From NCBI RefSeq assembly GCF_034057115.1, contig NZ_CP139195.1, positions 62,001-126,000 on the forward strand: a stretch of 64,000 nt of DNA, written 5' to 3'. Each line of letters starts with the position of its first letter. The first letter of the stretch is position 1. A program made the position numbers and the translations under genes. Shown here in pieces: positions 42,064 through 52,296 of the stretch. The stretch is from Pseudomonas sp. AN-1. Its GTDB lineage: Bacteria; Pseudomonadota; Gammaproteobacteria; Pseudomonadales; Pseudomonadaceae. The notes beneath the pieces are model-generated. The model made no database searches, was not told the DNA's origin, and was given only the letters and a program-made list of their open reading frames with translations.

Positions 42064-42495
42064 ATGACCGAACAAGACTATCTCCTCGCCTGGGCCGTGT
42101 ACGGCGTCGCCGCGCTGGCCGCGCTGGCGGTTGGCTTCCGCATGACCGGCTGGATGTGGCGCGCCCTGCGCGAGCCGCTGCGGGTGATCATGGCGGTGCT
42201 GCTGTTCACCCCGACCCTGGTCGACCCGCTGCGCGACCTGTATGCGCCCGCCATCGCCATCAGCGCGCTGGACCTGCTGTTCGATACCGGCAGCAATGTC
42301 TGGCGCGCGGTCACCGACCTGGCCACCTTCGGCATGGCCGCCTTCGTCCTGTACTTCGTGTTCGTCGCCATCCGCTGGCCGCTGCAGCGCCGCCGGCGGG
42401 CGCGCCAGGCCGCCGCCGAGGCGGCACGCGAGCCGACCCTCGCCGAGGTGCTGGCGCAGCAGGGCGGCGGCGAGCGTCGCGAACCCAGGTTGTAA
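42064..42495 (+). CDS. Small integral membrane protein of unknown function
   Basis: This 143-residue protein has about three hydrophobic helices (residues 8-28, 42-62 and 85-108) and a basic, Ala-rich cytoplasmic tail. No family motif is recognised. TATCAT near 42026 could be the -10 box. The amidotransferase gene follows 27 bases later and is probably in the same transcript. Codon use is normal for the region, which supports a real gene. Confidence 0.7.
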   Translation: MTEQDYLLAWAVYGVAALAALAVGFRMTGWMWRALREPLRVIMAVLLFTPTLVDPLRDLYAPAIAISALDLLFDTGSNVWRAVTDLATFGMAAFVLYFVFVAIRWPLQRRRRARQAAAEAAREPTLAEVLAQQGGGERREPRL

Positions 42496-42522
42496 GGGCC
42501 GCATTGCCAGGGAGAGTCGATC

Positions 42523-43302
42523 ATGTGCGAACTGCTGGGCATGAGCGCCAACGTGCCGACCGACATCGTCTTCAGCTTCACCGGGCTGATGCAGCGCGGC
42601 GGGCGCACCGGGCCGCACCGCGACGGCTGGGGCATCGCCTTCTACGAGGGCCGCGGCCTGCGCCTGTTCCAGGACCCGCAGGCGAGCAGCGAGTCGGAGG
42701 TGGCGCGGCTGGTGCAGCGCTACCCGATCAAGAGCGAAGTGGTGATCGGCCACATCCGCCAGGCCAACGTTGGCAAGGTCAGTCTGGCCAACACCCATCC
42801 GTTCGTGCGCGAGCTGTGGGGACGCAACTGGTGCTTCGCCCACAACGGTCAACTGGCCGGACTCGTGCCACTGACCGACTTCTACCGGCCGGTGGGCGAT
42901 ACCGACAGCGAGGCGGCCTTCTGCGATCTGCTCAATCGGGTGCGTGGTGCTTTTCCCGAGCCCGTGGAAGTGGAGCAGTTGCTGCCGATCCTGGTCGAGG
43001 CCTGTGCCGGCTATCGCCGCCTCGGCGTATTCAACACCCTGCTCAGCGATGGCGACTGGCTGTTCAGCTTCTGCTCCACCAAGCTGGCGCACATCACCCG
43101 CCGCGCGCCCTTCGGTCCGGCGCAGCTCAAGGATGCCGACGTGGCGGTGGACTTCCAGGCGGAAACCTCGCCCGATGACGTGGTCACGGTGATCGCCACC
43201 GAGCCGCTGACGGCCAATGAGAGCTGGGGACGCTACCAGTCCGGGCAGTGGAAGCTGTGGCGCCGTGGCGAACTGCTGGCGAGCGGCCAGGTCGAAAGCT
43301 GA
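42523..43302 (+). CDS. yafJ: Class II glutamine amidotransferase (YafJ-like)
   Basis: This 259-residue protein begins 'MCELLGMSANVPTDIVFSF', with the N-terminal nucleophile Cys2 exposed after Met removal. It contains 'HRDGWGIAFYEG', 'IGHIRQANVG' and 'FAHNGQLAG', the glutamine-binding segments of Ntn-type GATase II domains. There is no synthetase domain, so its acceptor is unknown. The family is often called YafJ. The gene precedes a bidirectional terminator shared with the cold-shock gene. Confidence 0.9.
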   Translation: MCELLGMSANVPTDIVFSFTGLMQRGGRTGPHRDGWGIAFYEGRGLRLFQDPQASSESEVARLVQRYPIKSEVVIGHIRQANVGKVSLANTHPFVRELWGRNWCFAHNGQLAGLVPLTDFYRPVGDTDSEAAFCDLLNRVRGAFPEPVEVEQLLPILVEACAGYRRLGVFNTLLSDGDWLFSFCSTKLAHITRRAPFGPAQLKDADVAVDFQAETSPDDVVTVIATEPLTANESWGRYQSGQWKLWRRGELLASGQVES

Positions 43303-43320
43303 GCGAAGCGCAGGCATAAA

Positions 43321-43346
43321 AAAACCCGGCTCGAGAGCCGGGTTTT
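43321..43346. terminator. Bidirectional terminator between yafJ and the cold-shock gene
   Basis: AAAACCCGGCTC at 43321-43332 pairs with GAGCCGGGTTTT at 43335-43346. A-runs on the left and T-runs on the right make it usable from both directions, which fits the convergent genes on either side. Confidence 0.92.
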
Positions 43347-43365
43347 TCACATCTCGATCAGCGGA

Positions 43366-43572
43366 TCAGCCGATGACCTGGATGTTGGAAGCTTGCTTGC
43401 CCTTCGGACCGGTGGTCACGTCGAAGGACACTTTCTGGTTCTCGGCCAGGGTCTTGAAGCCCTGAGCGCGGATTTCGGAGAAGTGGGCGAACAGATCGTC
43501 ACCACCGTCGTCCGGCTTGATGAAACCGAAACCTTTGGTGTCGTTGAACCACTTAACAGTGCCAGTTGCCAT
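43366..43572 (-). CDS. Cold-shock domain protein (CspA family)
   Basis: This 68-residue protein begins '[18 protein letters not shown]', with RNP1 (KGFGFI) and RNP2 (DLFAHF), and ends 'ASNIQVI'. It binds single-stranded RNA and DNA as a chaperone. ATG 43572 is used rather than an in-frame start three codons upstream, because family members start at MA(T/N)GTVKWF. The 215 bases between this gene and cysK presumably hold its promoter and a long leader, common for csp genes. The exact paralogue (cspA, cspD or another) is not assigned. Confidence 0.93.
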   Translation of the reverse strand: MATGTVKWFNDTKGFGFIKPDDGGDDLFAHFSEIRAQGFKTLAENQKVSFDVTTGPKGKQASNIQVIG

Positions 43573-43787
43573 TTCGTGCAATTCCTAGGTGTTGATTTGT
43601 TGCTGGACCGGAGTCCCTGGGTGTGGAATCAAGATGTCGAGAATGACGGACTGACGTACTGATTCAGTGCGTTTACAGCTGACGTATTCCGCCTTGACCA
43701 ACGACTTCACTTTGCCCGTTCCCGTCCGGCATGGCAAACACTTTTTTGTCCGGCCGCGACAAATCGCGGCCGGCCGATCGTGAGGCC

Positions 43788-44762
<975 letters not shown>

Positions 44763-44955
44763 GTCGGGCCTTCTCCTCCGATGGAAAGCTAAACCGCAAC
44801 AGCCTATGCCGTCGCCGAGGAGGCGTCCAGCGGCGCCAGGCGCGCTCCTGCACCAGTCCGGTGCGCTGCGGCGTTCACAGGCCGCTTTCCCTCGCGCTAT
44901 AGTCGGGAATTGGCCGCCGCAGGGCCGGCCGCGCATCTCACGAGAGACATTTTCG

Positions 44956-45801
44956 ATGAAGTTCGAAGGCACCGCTTCCTACGTCGCCACCGACGACCTC
45001 AAGCTGGCGGTCAACGCCGCCATCACCCTGCAGCGCCCGCTGCTGGTCAAGGGCGAGCCGGGCACCGGCAAGACCCTGCTCGCCGAGCAGCTGGCCGAGG
45101 CGCTGGGCACCCGGCTGATCACCTGGCACATCAAGTCGACCACCAAGGCCCACCAGGGACTCTACGAGTACGACGCGGTGAGCCGCCTGCGCGATTCGCA
45201 GCTGGGCGTGGACAAGGTCCACGACGTGCGCAACTACATCAGGAAGGGCAAGCTGTGGGAGGCCTTCGAGGCCGGCGAGCGGGTGGTGCTGCTGATCGAC
45301 GAGATCGACAAGGCCGACATCGAGTTCCCCAACGACCTGCTGCAGGAACTCGACCGCATGGAGTTCTTCGTCTACGAGACCGGCGAGACGATCCGGGCGA
45401 CGCAGCGGCCGATCATCATCATCACCTCCAACAACGAGAAGGAGCTGCCGGACGCCTTCCTGCGCCGCTGCTTCTTCCACTACATCGCCTTCCCCGACCG
45501 CGCCACCCTGCAGAAGATCGTCGACGTGCACTTCCCCGGCATCCGCCAGGAGCTGGTGCAGGAGGCGCTGGAGATCTTCTTCGACATCCGCAAGGTGCCG
45601 GGGCTGAAGAAGAAACCCTCGACCTCGGAGCTGGTCGACTGGCTCAAGCTGCTGATGGCCGACCAGATCGGCGAGGCGGTGCTGCGCGAGCGCGATCCGA
45701 CCAAGGCCATCCCGCCGCTGGCCGGTGCGCTGGTGAAGAACGAACAGGACGTGATGCTGCTCGAGCGCCTGGCGTTCATGAGCCGCCGTGCCGGGCGGTA
45801 G
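44956..45801 (+). CDS. MoxR-type AAA+ ATPase
   Basis: This 281-residue protein has Walker A '[16 protein letters not shown]' (K39), Walker B '[12 protein letters not shown]' and sensor 1 '[19 protein letters not shown]'. MoxR ATPases act as chaperones with a VWA-domain partner in cofactor or metal insertion. The partner gene follows 84 bases downstream. ATG 44956 is supported by the family start ('[15 protein letters not shown]'). The client of this pair is unknown. Confidence 0.9.
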   Translation: MKFEGTASYVATDDLKLAVNAAITLQRPLLVKGEPGTGKTLLAEQLAEALGTRLITWHIKSTTKAHQGLYEYDAVSRLRDSQLGVDKVHDVRNYIRKGKLWEAFEAGERVVLLIDEIDKADIEFPNDLLQELDRMEFFVYETGETIRATQRPIIIITSNNEKELPDAFLRRCFFHYIAFPDRATLQKIVDVHFPGIRQELVQEALEIFFDIRKVPGLKKKPSTSELVDWLKLLMADQIGEAVLRERDPTKAIPPLAGALVKNEQDVMLLERLAFMSRRAGR

Positions 45802-45831
45802 TGTGGAAAGCCCGCAACGCGGTTTTTCACC

Positions 45832-45859
45832 GGTGGGCAACGCTGCGCGGCTGCCCACC
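45832..45859. repeat. Palindromic intergenic repeat between the MoxR and VWA genes
   Basis: GGTGGGCA (45832-45839) and TGCCCACC (45852-45859) flank ACGCTGCGCGGC and are followed by CTACGG. GTGGGCA/TGCCCAC palindromes of this type are scattered between genes in many Pseudomonas genomes. It differs from the 22254/26560 family. Confidence 0.65.
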
Positions 45860-45885
45860 CTACGGTTTTCTCCGGGGACATAGAA

Positions 45886-47067
45886 ATGCTGCTCAACCTG
45901 TTCAACGAGCTGCGCGCGGCGAAGGTGCCGGTATCGCTGCGCGAGCTGCTCGACCTGCTCGAGGCGCTGCAGCGTCATGTGGTGTTCGCCGACCTGGACG
46001 CCTTCTACTATCTGGCGCGCACCACCCTGGTGAAGGACGAGCGGCATTTCGACAAGTTCGACCGTGCCTTCGCCGTCTACTTCAAGGGGCTCGCCGACCT
46101 CGACACCGCGCTGCAGGCGCTGATCCCCGAGGAGTGGCTGCGCAAGGAGTTCGAGCGTTTCCTGAGCCCGGAGGACAGGGCGCAGCTGAAGAGCCTGGGC
46201 GGCCTCGATGCGCTGCTCGAGGCGTTCAGGCAGCGCCTGGCCGAGCAGAAGGAGCGCCACGCCGGCGGCAACAAGTGGATCGGCACCGGCGGCACCAGCC
46301 CGTTCGGCTCGGGCGGCTATCATCCCGAGGGCATCCGCGTCGGCGACGCCGGCGAGCGCCAGGGGCGGGCGGCCAAGGTCTGGGAGCAGCGCCAGTACCG
46401 CAACCTCGACGACCAGATGGAACTCGGCTCGCGCAACATCCAGCTGGCCCTGCGCCGCCTGCGCCGGTTCGCCCGCGAGGGCGCGGCCGAGGAGTTCGAT
46501 CTCGACGGCACCATCGAGCACACCGCGCGCGATGCCGGTCTGCTCAACATCCGCATGCGCCCCGAGCGGCGCAATGCGGTGAAGCTCCTGCTGCTGCTCG
46601 ACATCGGCGGCTCGATGGACGCCCACGTCAAGGTGTGCGAGGAGCTGTTCTCCGCCTGCCGCAGCGAGTTCAAGCACCTCGAGCACTTCTATTTCCACAA
46701 CTTCGTCTACGAGTCGGTGTGGAAGGACAACCAGCGCCGCCACGGCGAGCGCATCGCCACCCACGACCTGCTGCACAAGTACGGCCCGGACTACAAGGTG
46801 GTGTTCGTCGGCGACGCTTCCATGGGCCCCTACGAGATCACCCATGCCGGCGGCAGCGTCGAGCACTGGAACGAGGAACCGGGCTTCGTGTGGATGCAGC
46901 GCTTCATGGACACCTACAGGAAGCTCATCTGGATCAACCCCTACCCGCAGGACGCCTGGAAGTACAGCACTTCCACGGCGCTGGTCCGCGAGCTGGTGCA
47001 GGAGCGCATGTACCCGCTCACCCCGGCCGGCCTGGAGGAGGGCATGCGCTTTCTGGCCGCCAACTGA
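45886..47067 (+). CDS. VWA-domain protein, CoxE-like partner of MoxR ATPase
   Basis: This 393-residue protein has an N-terminal helical region (1-110) and a Gly-rich loop ('GTGGTSPFGSGGYHPEG'). A C-terminal von Willebrand A domain follows, starting at 'VKLLLLLDIGGSMD' (D239-S243). The metal-ion site reads DxGxS rather than the usual DxSxS. Later 'YKVVFVGDASMGPYEI' gives another site residue. It pairs with the MoxR ATPase just upstream. A terminator follows at 47101. Confidence 0.88.
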   Translation: MLLNLFNELRAAKVPVSLRELLDLLEALQRHVVFADLDAFYYLARTTLVKDERHFDKFDRAFAVYFKGLADLDTALQALIPEEWLRKEFERFLSPEDRAQLKSLGGLDALLEAFRQRLAEQKERHAGGNKWIGTGGTSPFGSGGYHPEGIRVGDAGERQGRAAKVWEQRQYRNLDDQMELGSRNIQLALRRLRRFAREGAAEEFDLDGTIEHTARDAGLLNIRMRPERRNAVKLLLLLDIGGSMDAHVKVCEELFSACRSEFKHLEHFYFHNFVYESVWKDNQRRHGERIATHDLLHKYGPDYKVVFVGDASMGPYEITHAGGSVEHWNEEPGFVWMQRFMDTYRKLIWINPYPQDAWKYSTSTALVRELVQERMYPLTPAGLEEGMRFLAAN

Positions 47068-47100
47068 ATGCAGGCAATGGCCAGGATTCCGCTCAGACCG

Positions 47101-47136
47101 GGCCCGCGCACGTCGACGCGGGCCGTTTCGTTTTTT
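47101..47136 (+). terminator. Terminator after the VWA gene
   Basis: GGCCCGCG at 47101-47108 pairs with CGCGGGCC at 47117-47124 around an eight-base loop, followed by GTTTCGTTTTTT. It separates the MoxR/VWA operon from the EamA transporter gene. Confidence 0.88.
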
Positions 47137-47149
47137 CGGGAGTGAAGAG

Positions 47150-48094
47150 ATGTCGGATACGCGACAGGGGCTGGACGGCCTGGCCATCCAGTTGATGGTG
47201 GTGCTGTGCTGCATCTGGGGACTGCAGCAGGTGGCGATCAAGCTGGCCGCGCCGGACATGGCGCCGGTGCTGCAGATCGGCCTGCGTTCCCTGGTAGCCG
47301 CCGTGCTGGTGTCCCTGCTCATGCTCGCCAGGCGCCAGCCCCTCGCCCTCGGCGACGGCACCCTGGGCCCCGGTCTGCTGGCCGGGATGCTGTTCGCCCT
47401 GGAGTTCCTGTTCGTCGCCGAGGGACTGCGCTTCACCAGCGCCTCGCACATGGTGGTGCTGCTGTACACCGCGCCCATCTTCGCCGCCCTCGGCCTGCAT
47501 CTCACCCTGCCCAGCGAGCGGCTGCGTCGCCTGCAGTGGCTGGGCATCGGCCTGGCCTTCGCCGGCATCGTGATCGCCTTCGGCGCCGGCGCCCTGCAGC
47601 AGGGCATCTCCCGCGGGATGCTGCTGGGCGACGCCCTGGGGCTGCTGGCCGGACTGTTCTGGGGGCTGACCACGGTGGTGGTGCGCTGCACCAGCCTAGC
47701 GCGGGCAGCGCCGGCCAAGACCCTGCTCTACCAGCTGCTCTGCGCGGCCCTGCTGCTGATCCCGCTGGCCTGGCTCGCTGGCCATGTGGACGGCGCGCGT
47801 TTCACCCCGGTGGTGTGGGGCAGCCTGCTGTACCAGAGCGTGCTGGTGTCCTTCGTCGCCTTCCTCACCTGGTTCTGGCTGCTGCGCCGCTACCTGGCCT
47901 CGCGCCTGGGGGTGTTCTCCTTCATGACCCCGTTGTTCGGCGTGCTGTTCGGTGTCTGGCTGCTCGACGAGGGTATCGACGCCTTCTTCGTCGGCGGCGG
48001 AGTGCTGGTGCTGCTGGGGATCAGCATGGTCAGCGCCGACGGCTGGTGGCGCCGCGTGCTGGGTCGCGAGCCGGCGCGCCAGCCGCTGGGCTGA
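47150..48094 (+). CDS. EamA/DMT superfamily transporter
   Basis: This 314-residue protein has about ten membrane helices in two EamA repeats: 'VVLCCIWGLQQVAIKLA' opens the first and 'GDALGLLAGLFWGLTTVVVR' the second. The direction and substrate of such drug/metabolite exporters cannot be read from sequence. ATG 47150 follows a GGGAGTGAAGAG Shine-Dalgarno region. The long upstream open frame overlaps the VWA gene and was discarded. Confidence 0.87.
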   Translation: MSDTRQGLDGLAIQLMVVLCCIWGLQQVAIKLAAPDMAPVLQIGLRSLVAAVLVSLLMLARRQPLALGDGTLGPGLLAGMLFALEFLFVAEGLRFTSASHMVVLLYTAPIFAALGLHLTLPSERLRRLQWLGIGLAFAGIVIAFGAGALQQGISRGMLLGDALGLLAGLFWGLTTVVVRCTSLARAAPAKTLLYQLLCAALLLIPLAWLAGHVDGARFTPVVWGSLLYQSVLVSFVAFLTWFWLLRRYLASRLGVFSFMTPLFGVLFGVWLLDEGIDAFFVGGGVLVLLGISMVSADGWWRRVLGREPARQPLG

Positions 48095-48122
48095 GCGCGG
48101 CGGGGCGTGCGACAATGCGCGC

Positions 48123-48719
48123 ATGTCCCGAGACCGATGCCCCCGCTGCCTGCGGCCGCAGAGCCATTGCCTGTGCCCGCTGATCCCCCATCTCGACAAC
48201 CGTACCCGGGTGCTGATCCTGCAGCACCCGGACGAGGTGCGCCATGCGCTGAACACCGCGCGGCTGGCCGCCTTCGGCCTGAGCAATGCCGAGCTGCGCG
48301 TCGGCGAGCGCTTTGCCGAACTGGAGAGCGAACTGGCCGGCGCCGAGGCCTGGCTGCTGTTTCCCGGCGAGGGCGCGCGCTGCGTCGACGGGCTGGATAC
48401 GGCGGCGGGTGCCGGCGAGCGGCTGCTGATCGTGCCGGACGGCACCTGGCGCAAGGCGCGGCGCATCCTGCACTGCAATCCCTGGCTGGCGGCGCTGCCG
48501 CGGCTGAGCCTGCCGGACGGCCTGGTCAGCCGCTACCGGTTGCGCAAGGCGCCGGGGCCGGGCGCGCTGTCCACCATCGAGGCCATCGTGCACTGCCTGA
48601 ACGCGCTGGAAGGGGCGGGGCGCTTCGACGCCCTGCTGCGCCCGTTCGAGGCGCTGATCGATGCGCAGATCGCCGCCATGGGCGAGGACACCTACCGGCG
48701 CAACCACCTGCGCGAGTGA
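48123..48719 (+). CDS. DTW-domain tRNA-uridine aminocarboxypropyltransferase (TapT-like)
   Basis: This 198-residue protein starts with a Cys cluster ('CPRCLRPQSHCLCPLI') and contains 'HPDEVRHALNTARLAAFGL' and 'LIVPDGTWRKARRIL', the DTW-domain signature (here DGTW), plus 'LRKAPGPGALSTIEAI'. Proteins of this family (TapT/TuaA) transfer the aminocarboxypropyl group from SAM to uridine in tRNA (acp3U). The start at 48123 gives the family's N-terminus. The gene ends six bases before the lapC stop, in convergent orientation. Confidence 0.88.
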   Translation: MSRDRCPRCLRPQSHCLCPLIPHLDNRTRVLILQHPDEVRHALNTARLAAFGLSNAELRVGERFAELESELAGAEAWLLFPGEGARCVDGLDTAAGAGERLLIVPDGTWRKARRILHCNPWLAALPRLSLPDGLVSRYRLRKAPGPGALSTIEAIVHCLNALEGAGRFDALLRPFEALIDAQIAAMGEDTYRRNHLRE

Positions 48720-48725
48720 CGGGCG

Positions 48726-50048
48726 TCAGCGTTCGCGCAGCGCCTCGGCGCGCGCCTTGAGCACCGGCTTGAGCAGGTAGTCGAGCACGCTCTTCTGCCC
48801 GGTGATGATGTCGACGTTGGCGACCATGCCGGGGATGATCAGCAACGGTTTTTCGGCGCTGCCCAGGTGGCTTCTCTCGGTGCGCAACTGGATGGGGTAG
48901 AAGCTGTTGCCGTCCTCGTCGGCGATGGTGTCGGCGCCGATCATCTCCAGGCGGGCCTTGAGGCCGCCGTAGATGGTGTAGTCGTAGGCGGTGAACTTGA
49001 CCATCGCCTCCTGCCCCGGATGAAGGAAGGCCACGTCCTGCGGGCGGATGCGCGCCTCGATCAGCAGGCTGTCCTCCAGCGGCACGATTTCCAGCAGGTC
49101 GCTGCCCGGCTGCACCACGCCGCCGATGGTGTTGACCTTGAGCTGCTTGACGATGCCGTGCACCGGCGACACCACCCCGGTGCGGTTGACCCGGTCCTCG
49201 ATGGCGGCGCTGCTGGCGGTGATCTTGCTCAGCTCGGTACGCGCCTCGTTGAGTTCCTTGAGCGCCGCGGTGCGAAATTTCAGCTGCGCGTCGGCGATCT
49301 TGCCCTCGACCTCCTTGGCCGCGGCCTCGGCGCGCGGGATGGCCAGGTTGGTGGCCTCCAGCGCGCCGCGGATCTCCACCGCACTGCGGCGCAGGCGCAG
49401 GATCTCGACCTGGGAGATGGCGCCGCTCTTGACCAGCGGCTCGGACATCTGCAGCTCGCTCTGGATCAGCCCCAGGCTGGCGCGGTACTGCTGCGCCTTG
49501 GCGCGGAACTCGGCCAGCTCCTGGGTCTTCTGCCGCAACTGCTCGTTGAGGATGGTCACCTCGCTGGCCAGCCCCTGCTGACGCGAGCGGAACAGCGCCA
49601 GCTCGTCGGCGGCCAGACCGGGGGCGCCCTCGGCGATTTCCGCCGGCAGCTGCAGCTCGCGGCCCTCGGCCTCGGCGCCGAGGCGTTCGACGCGGGCGAG
49701 CAGGGCCAGACGGTCGGCCTCGGTCTCGCCCATGTTGGAGACGAAGCGGGTGTCGTCCAGGCGCAGCAGGCGATCGCCCTTGTCCACCACCTGACCTTCG
49801 CGCACGAAGATCTCGGCGACTATGCCGCCCTCCAGGTTCTGGATGGTCTGCACCTTGCTGGAGGGGATCGCCTTGCCCTCGCCGGTGGTGACCTCGTCGA
49901 GCACGGCGAAGTGCGCCCAGACCAGGGCCGCCAGCAGCAGGCCGCCGATCAGCCACACGGTCAGGCGGGTCAGGGCGCTGGCGTCTTCGCTCAGGGCGCC
50001 CTGGACTTCGGGCATGAAGGCCGGTTCGGCCATCCGCGACAGGTGCAT
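48726..50048 (-). CDS. lapC: Type I secretion membrane-fusion protein (HlyD family, LapC-like)
   Basis: This 440-residue protein has one membrane helix (about 28-50), a long helical hairpin (about 110-300) and split lipoyl-like segments ('QNLEGGIVAEIFVREGQVV' before and 'TGVVSPVHGIVKQLKVNTIGG' after). It ends with a beta-barrel and the C-terminal motif 'DYLLKPVLKARAEALRER' typical of HlyD/LapC. It bridges the inner-membrane ABC exporter (lapB, 10 bases upstream) and the TolC-like outer-membrane protein (lapE). Together they export the RTX adhesin encoded at 54117. Confidence 0.92.
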   Translation of the reverse strand: MHLSRMAEPAFMPEVQGALSEDASALTRLTVWLIGGLLLAALVWAHFAVLDEVTTGEGKAIPSSKVQTIQNLEGGIVAEIFVREGQVVDKGDRLLRLDDTRFVSNMGETEADRLALLARVERLGAEAEGRELQLPAEIAEGAPGLAADELALFRSRQQGLASEVTILNEQLRQKTQELAEFRAKAQQYRASLGLIQSELQMSEPLVKSGAISQVEILRLRRSAVEIRGALEATNLAIPRAEAAAKEVEGKIADAQLKFRTAALKELNEARTELSKITASSAAIEDRVNRTGVVSPVHGIVKQLKVNTIGGVVQPGSDLLEIVPLEDSLLIEARIRPQDVAFLHPGQEAMVKFTAYDYTIYGGLKARLEMIGADTIADEDGNSFYPIQLRTERSHLGSAEKPLLIIPGMVANVDIITGQKSVLDYLLKPVLKARAEALRER

Positions 50049-50058
50049 GGGCGCCTCC

Positions 50059-52218
50059 TCAAACCGTCAGCGGGCCGACGCGGCCCTTGCGCAAGGCTTC
50101 GATGACCGCATCGCGCGGGCCGTCGGCGACCAGCCGGCCGCCGTCGAGCACGATCAGGCGGTCGACCAGGCCGAGCATGGCCGGCCGGTGGGTGACCAGC
50201 AGCAGGGTCTTGTCGCGACAGCAGTCGCGCAGGCGGGCGCGCAGCGCTTCCTCGCTGGCGTTGTCCATCGAGCTGGTGGGTTCGTCGAGCAGCAGGATCG
50301 GCGGATCGAGCAGCAGGGCACGGGCCAGCAGCACCGCCTGGCGCTGGCCGGCCGAGAGCAGTTGGCCGCGCTCGCCCACCGGACGCTCGAAGCCCTGCGG
50401 ATGCTGGCGGGCCAGGTCGGCGGCGCCGGTCAGCTCGGCGACCTCGAGCAGGCGCTCGTCGCTGACGTGGCGGGCGCCCAGGGTCAGGTTGCTGCGCAGG
50501 GTGCCGGCGAGCAGCGGCAGATCGTGGGCGACGTAGCCGATCTGCTGGCGCAGGTCGGCCACGTCGATCTGGCGCTGGTCGAGGCCGTCGAACAGGATCT
50601 TCCCCTCGTCCGGTGCGTAGAACCCCATCAGCAGGCGCGCCAGGGTGCTCTTGCCCGAGCCGCTGCGGCCGATGATGCCGACCTTCTCGCCGGCGGCGAT
50701 GCGCAGCGACAGGCCATGCAGGGCCGGCTGGCCCTGCTCCGGGTAGGCGAAGTTCACCTGGCGCAGCTCCAGCGCACCGTGCAGGCGGGTGTGCTCCAGC
50801 GGCCGCTGGCGGCTGGCGCGCTCCTGCGGCAGGGCCATCAGCGCGTCGGTGCTCTTCATGGTCAGCTGGGCCTGCTGGTAGCGGGTGATCAGGCTGGCGA
50901 TCTGCCCGAGCGGCGCCATGATCCGGCCGTTGAGCATGTAGCAGGCGACCAGCGCGCCGACGCTGAGCTGGCCGGCGACTATGGCGTACACCCCGGCGAC
51001 GATCAGCGCCAGTCCGGCGAGCTGCTGGAGGAACAGGGTGCCGTTGAGCGCCACCGCGGAGAGCAGGCGGGCATGGCCGTCGAGGCGGGTGAGGGCGCCG
51101 TGGGTGTGCTCCCACTGGTGCTGGCGCTCGCCCTCGGCGCCGCAGCTCTTCAGGGTTTCCAGACCGCCGAGGGTCTCGATCAGCAGTGCCTGGCGTTCGG
51201 CGCCCAGCGTCAGGCTGCGCTGCACGGTATCGCGCAGGCGGCGCTGGACGATGAAGGCGAACAGTGCGGTGAGCGGGAAGGCGAGCAGCGGGACGATCAC
51301 CAGGGGGCCGCCGAGCAGGCCGATCACCAGCAGCATCAGCAGGGCGAAGGGCAGGTCGATCAGGCTGGTCAGGGTCACCGCGGTGAGGAATTCGCGCAGG
51401 CCCTGGAAGTCGTGGATGCTCTGCGCGAAGCCGCCGATGCTGGCCGGGCGGGCCTTCATGGCCATGCCGGCGATGCGTTCGAACAGGGTGGCGGAGAGCA
51501 CCACGTCGGTCTTCTTGCCGGCGATGTCGAGCAGACGGAAGCGCAGCACGCGCAGCAGCAGCTCGAACAGGGTGGCGAGCAGCAGGCCGGCGGTCAGCAC
51601 CCACAGGGTCGACAGCGCCTGGTTCGGCACCACCCGGTCGTAGGTCTGCATGACGAACAGCGGCACGGCCAGGCCGAGCAGGTTGATCAGCAGGCTGGCG
51701 AACATGGCGTCGGTGTACAGCCAGCGCGACAGCCTGAGGGTATCGCGGAACCACGACTGCACCCGCGGAACCAGCGGCTCGCGCAGTTCCTCGAGTTCGT
51801 GGCGGGGGCGGGCGAACAGCGCCAGGCCGGCGTAGTCGGCGGCCAGTTGCTCGCGCTCCAGCCACTGCTCGCCGCCGTCCGCTTCGCTGGGCAGGATCAG
51901 CGCCCGGCCGTCCGCGCCCCACTGGCGCAGCACGGCGCTGCGGCCATCGCGCAGCAGCAGCAGTACCGGCAGGTTGAGTGCGGCGATGCCGTCCAGCGGC
52001 CGGCGCAGCAGGCGGGCCTGCAGGCCGGCGCGGGCCGCGGCGCGGGGCAGCAGTTCGGCGTTCAGGCGCTGCCCGGGCAGCGGCAGGCCGGCGCGCAGGC
52101 TGGCGCGGTTGACCGGTCGGTCGTGCAGCCTGCAGAGGATCGCCAGTCCGTCCAGCAGCGGGTCGTCGTGATCGTGCTGCGGACCTTCGGCATTGCCGAC
52201 CCGTTCCATGATGGTCAT
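50059..52218 (-). CDS. lapB: Type I secretion ABC exporter with C39-like domain (LapB-like)
   Basis: At 719 residues this is typical for LapB. The N-terminal 130 residues form a peptidase C39-like domain without the catalytic Cys/His arrangement, so it docks the substrate rather than cleaving it. Five to six membrane helices follow (about 165-420). The ATPase domain has Walker A 'IGRSGSGKSTLARLL', signature 'LLSAGQRQAVLLARALL' and Walker B 'ILLLDEPTSSMD'. It powers export of the LapA-like adhesin. It is encoded between lapE and lapC on the same strand. ATG 52218 is used; ATG 52209 is an in-frame alternative. Confidence 0.93.
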   Translation of the reverse strand: MTIMERVGNAEGPQHDHDDPLLDGLAILCRLHDRPVNRASLRAGLPLPGQRLNAELLPRAAARAGLQARLLRRPLDGIAALNLPVLLLLRDGRSAVLRQWGADGRALILPSEADGGEQWLEREQLAADYAGLALFARPRHELEELREPLVPRVQSWFRDTLRLSRWLYTDAMFASLLINLLGLAVPLFVMQTYDRVVPNQALSTLWVLTAGLLLATLFELLLRVLRFRLLDIAGKKTDVVLSATLFERIAGMAMKARPASIGGFAQSIHDFQGLREFLTAVTLTSLIDLPFALLMLLVIGLLGGPLVIVPLLAFPLTALFAFIVQRRLRDTVQRSLTLGAERQALLIETLGGLETLKSCGAEGERQHQWEHTHGALTRLDGHARLLSAVALNGTLFLQQLAGLALIVAGVYAIVAGQLSVGALVACYMLNGRIMAPLGQIASLITRYQQAQLTMKSTDALMALPQERASRQRPLEHTRLHGALELRQVNFAYPEQGQPALHGLSLRIAAGEKVGIIGRSGSGKSTLARLLMGFYAPDEGKILFDGLDQRQIDVADLRQQIGYVAHDLPLLAGTLRSNLTLGARHVSDERLLEVAELTGAADLARQHPQGFERPVGERGQLLSAGQRQAVLLARALLLDPPILLLDEPTSSMDNASEEALRARLRDCCRDKTLLLVTHRPAMLGLVDRLIVLDGGRLVADGPRDAVIEALRKGRVGPLTV

Positions 52219-52296
52219 GGTGGTGGCCCCCCGGGCGACTTCCAGTGATTGTCGAGACGGGCGACCGACAGCCAGCTGCCGGTCGCCGGCACCGGC

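Noticed and set aside
43751-43772. CGGCCGCGA/TCGCGGCCG hairpin as the cysK terminator
   Set aside because: In the direction of cysK transcription the hairpin is followed by an A-run, not a U-run. It is a real palindrome but not a canonical terminator for that gene.
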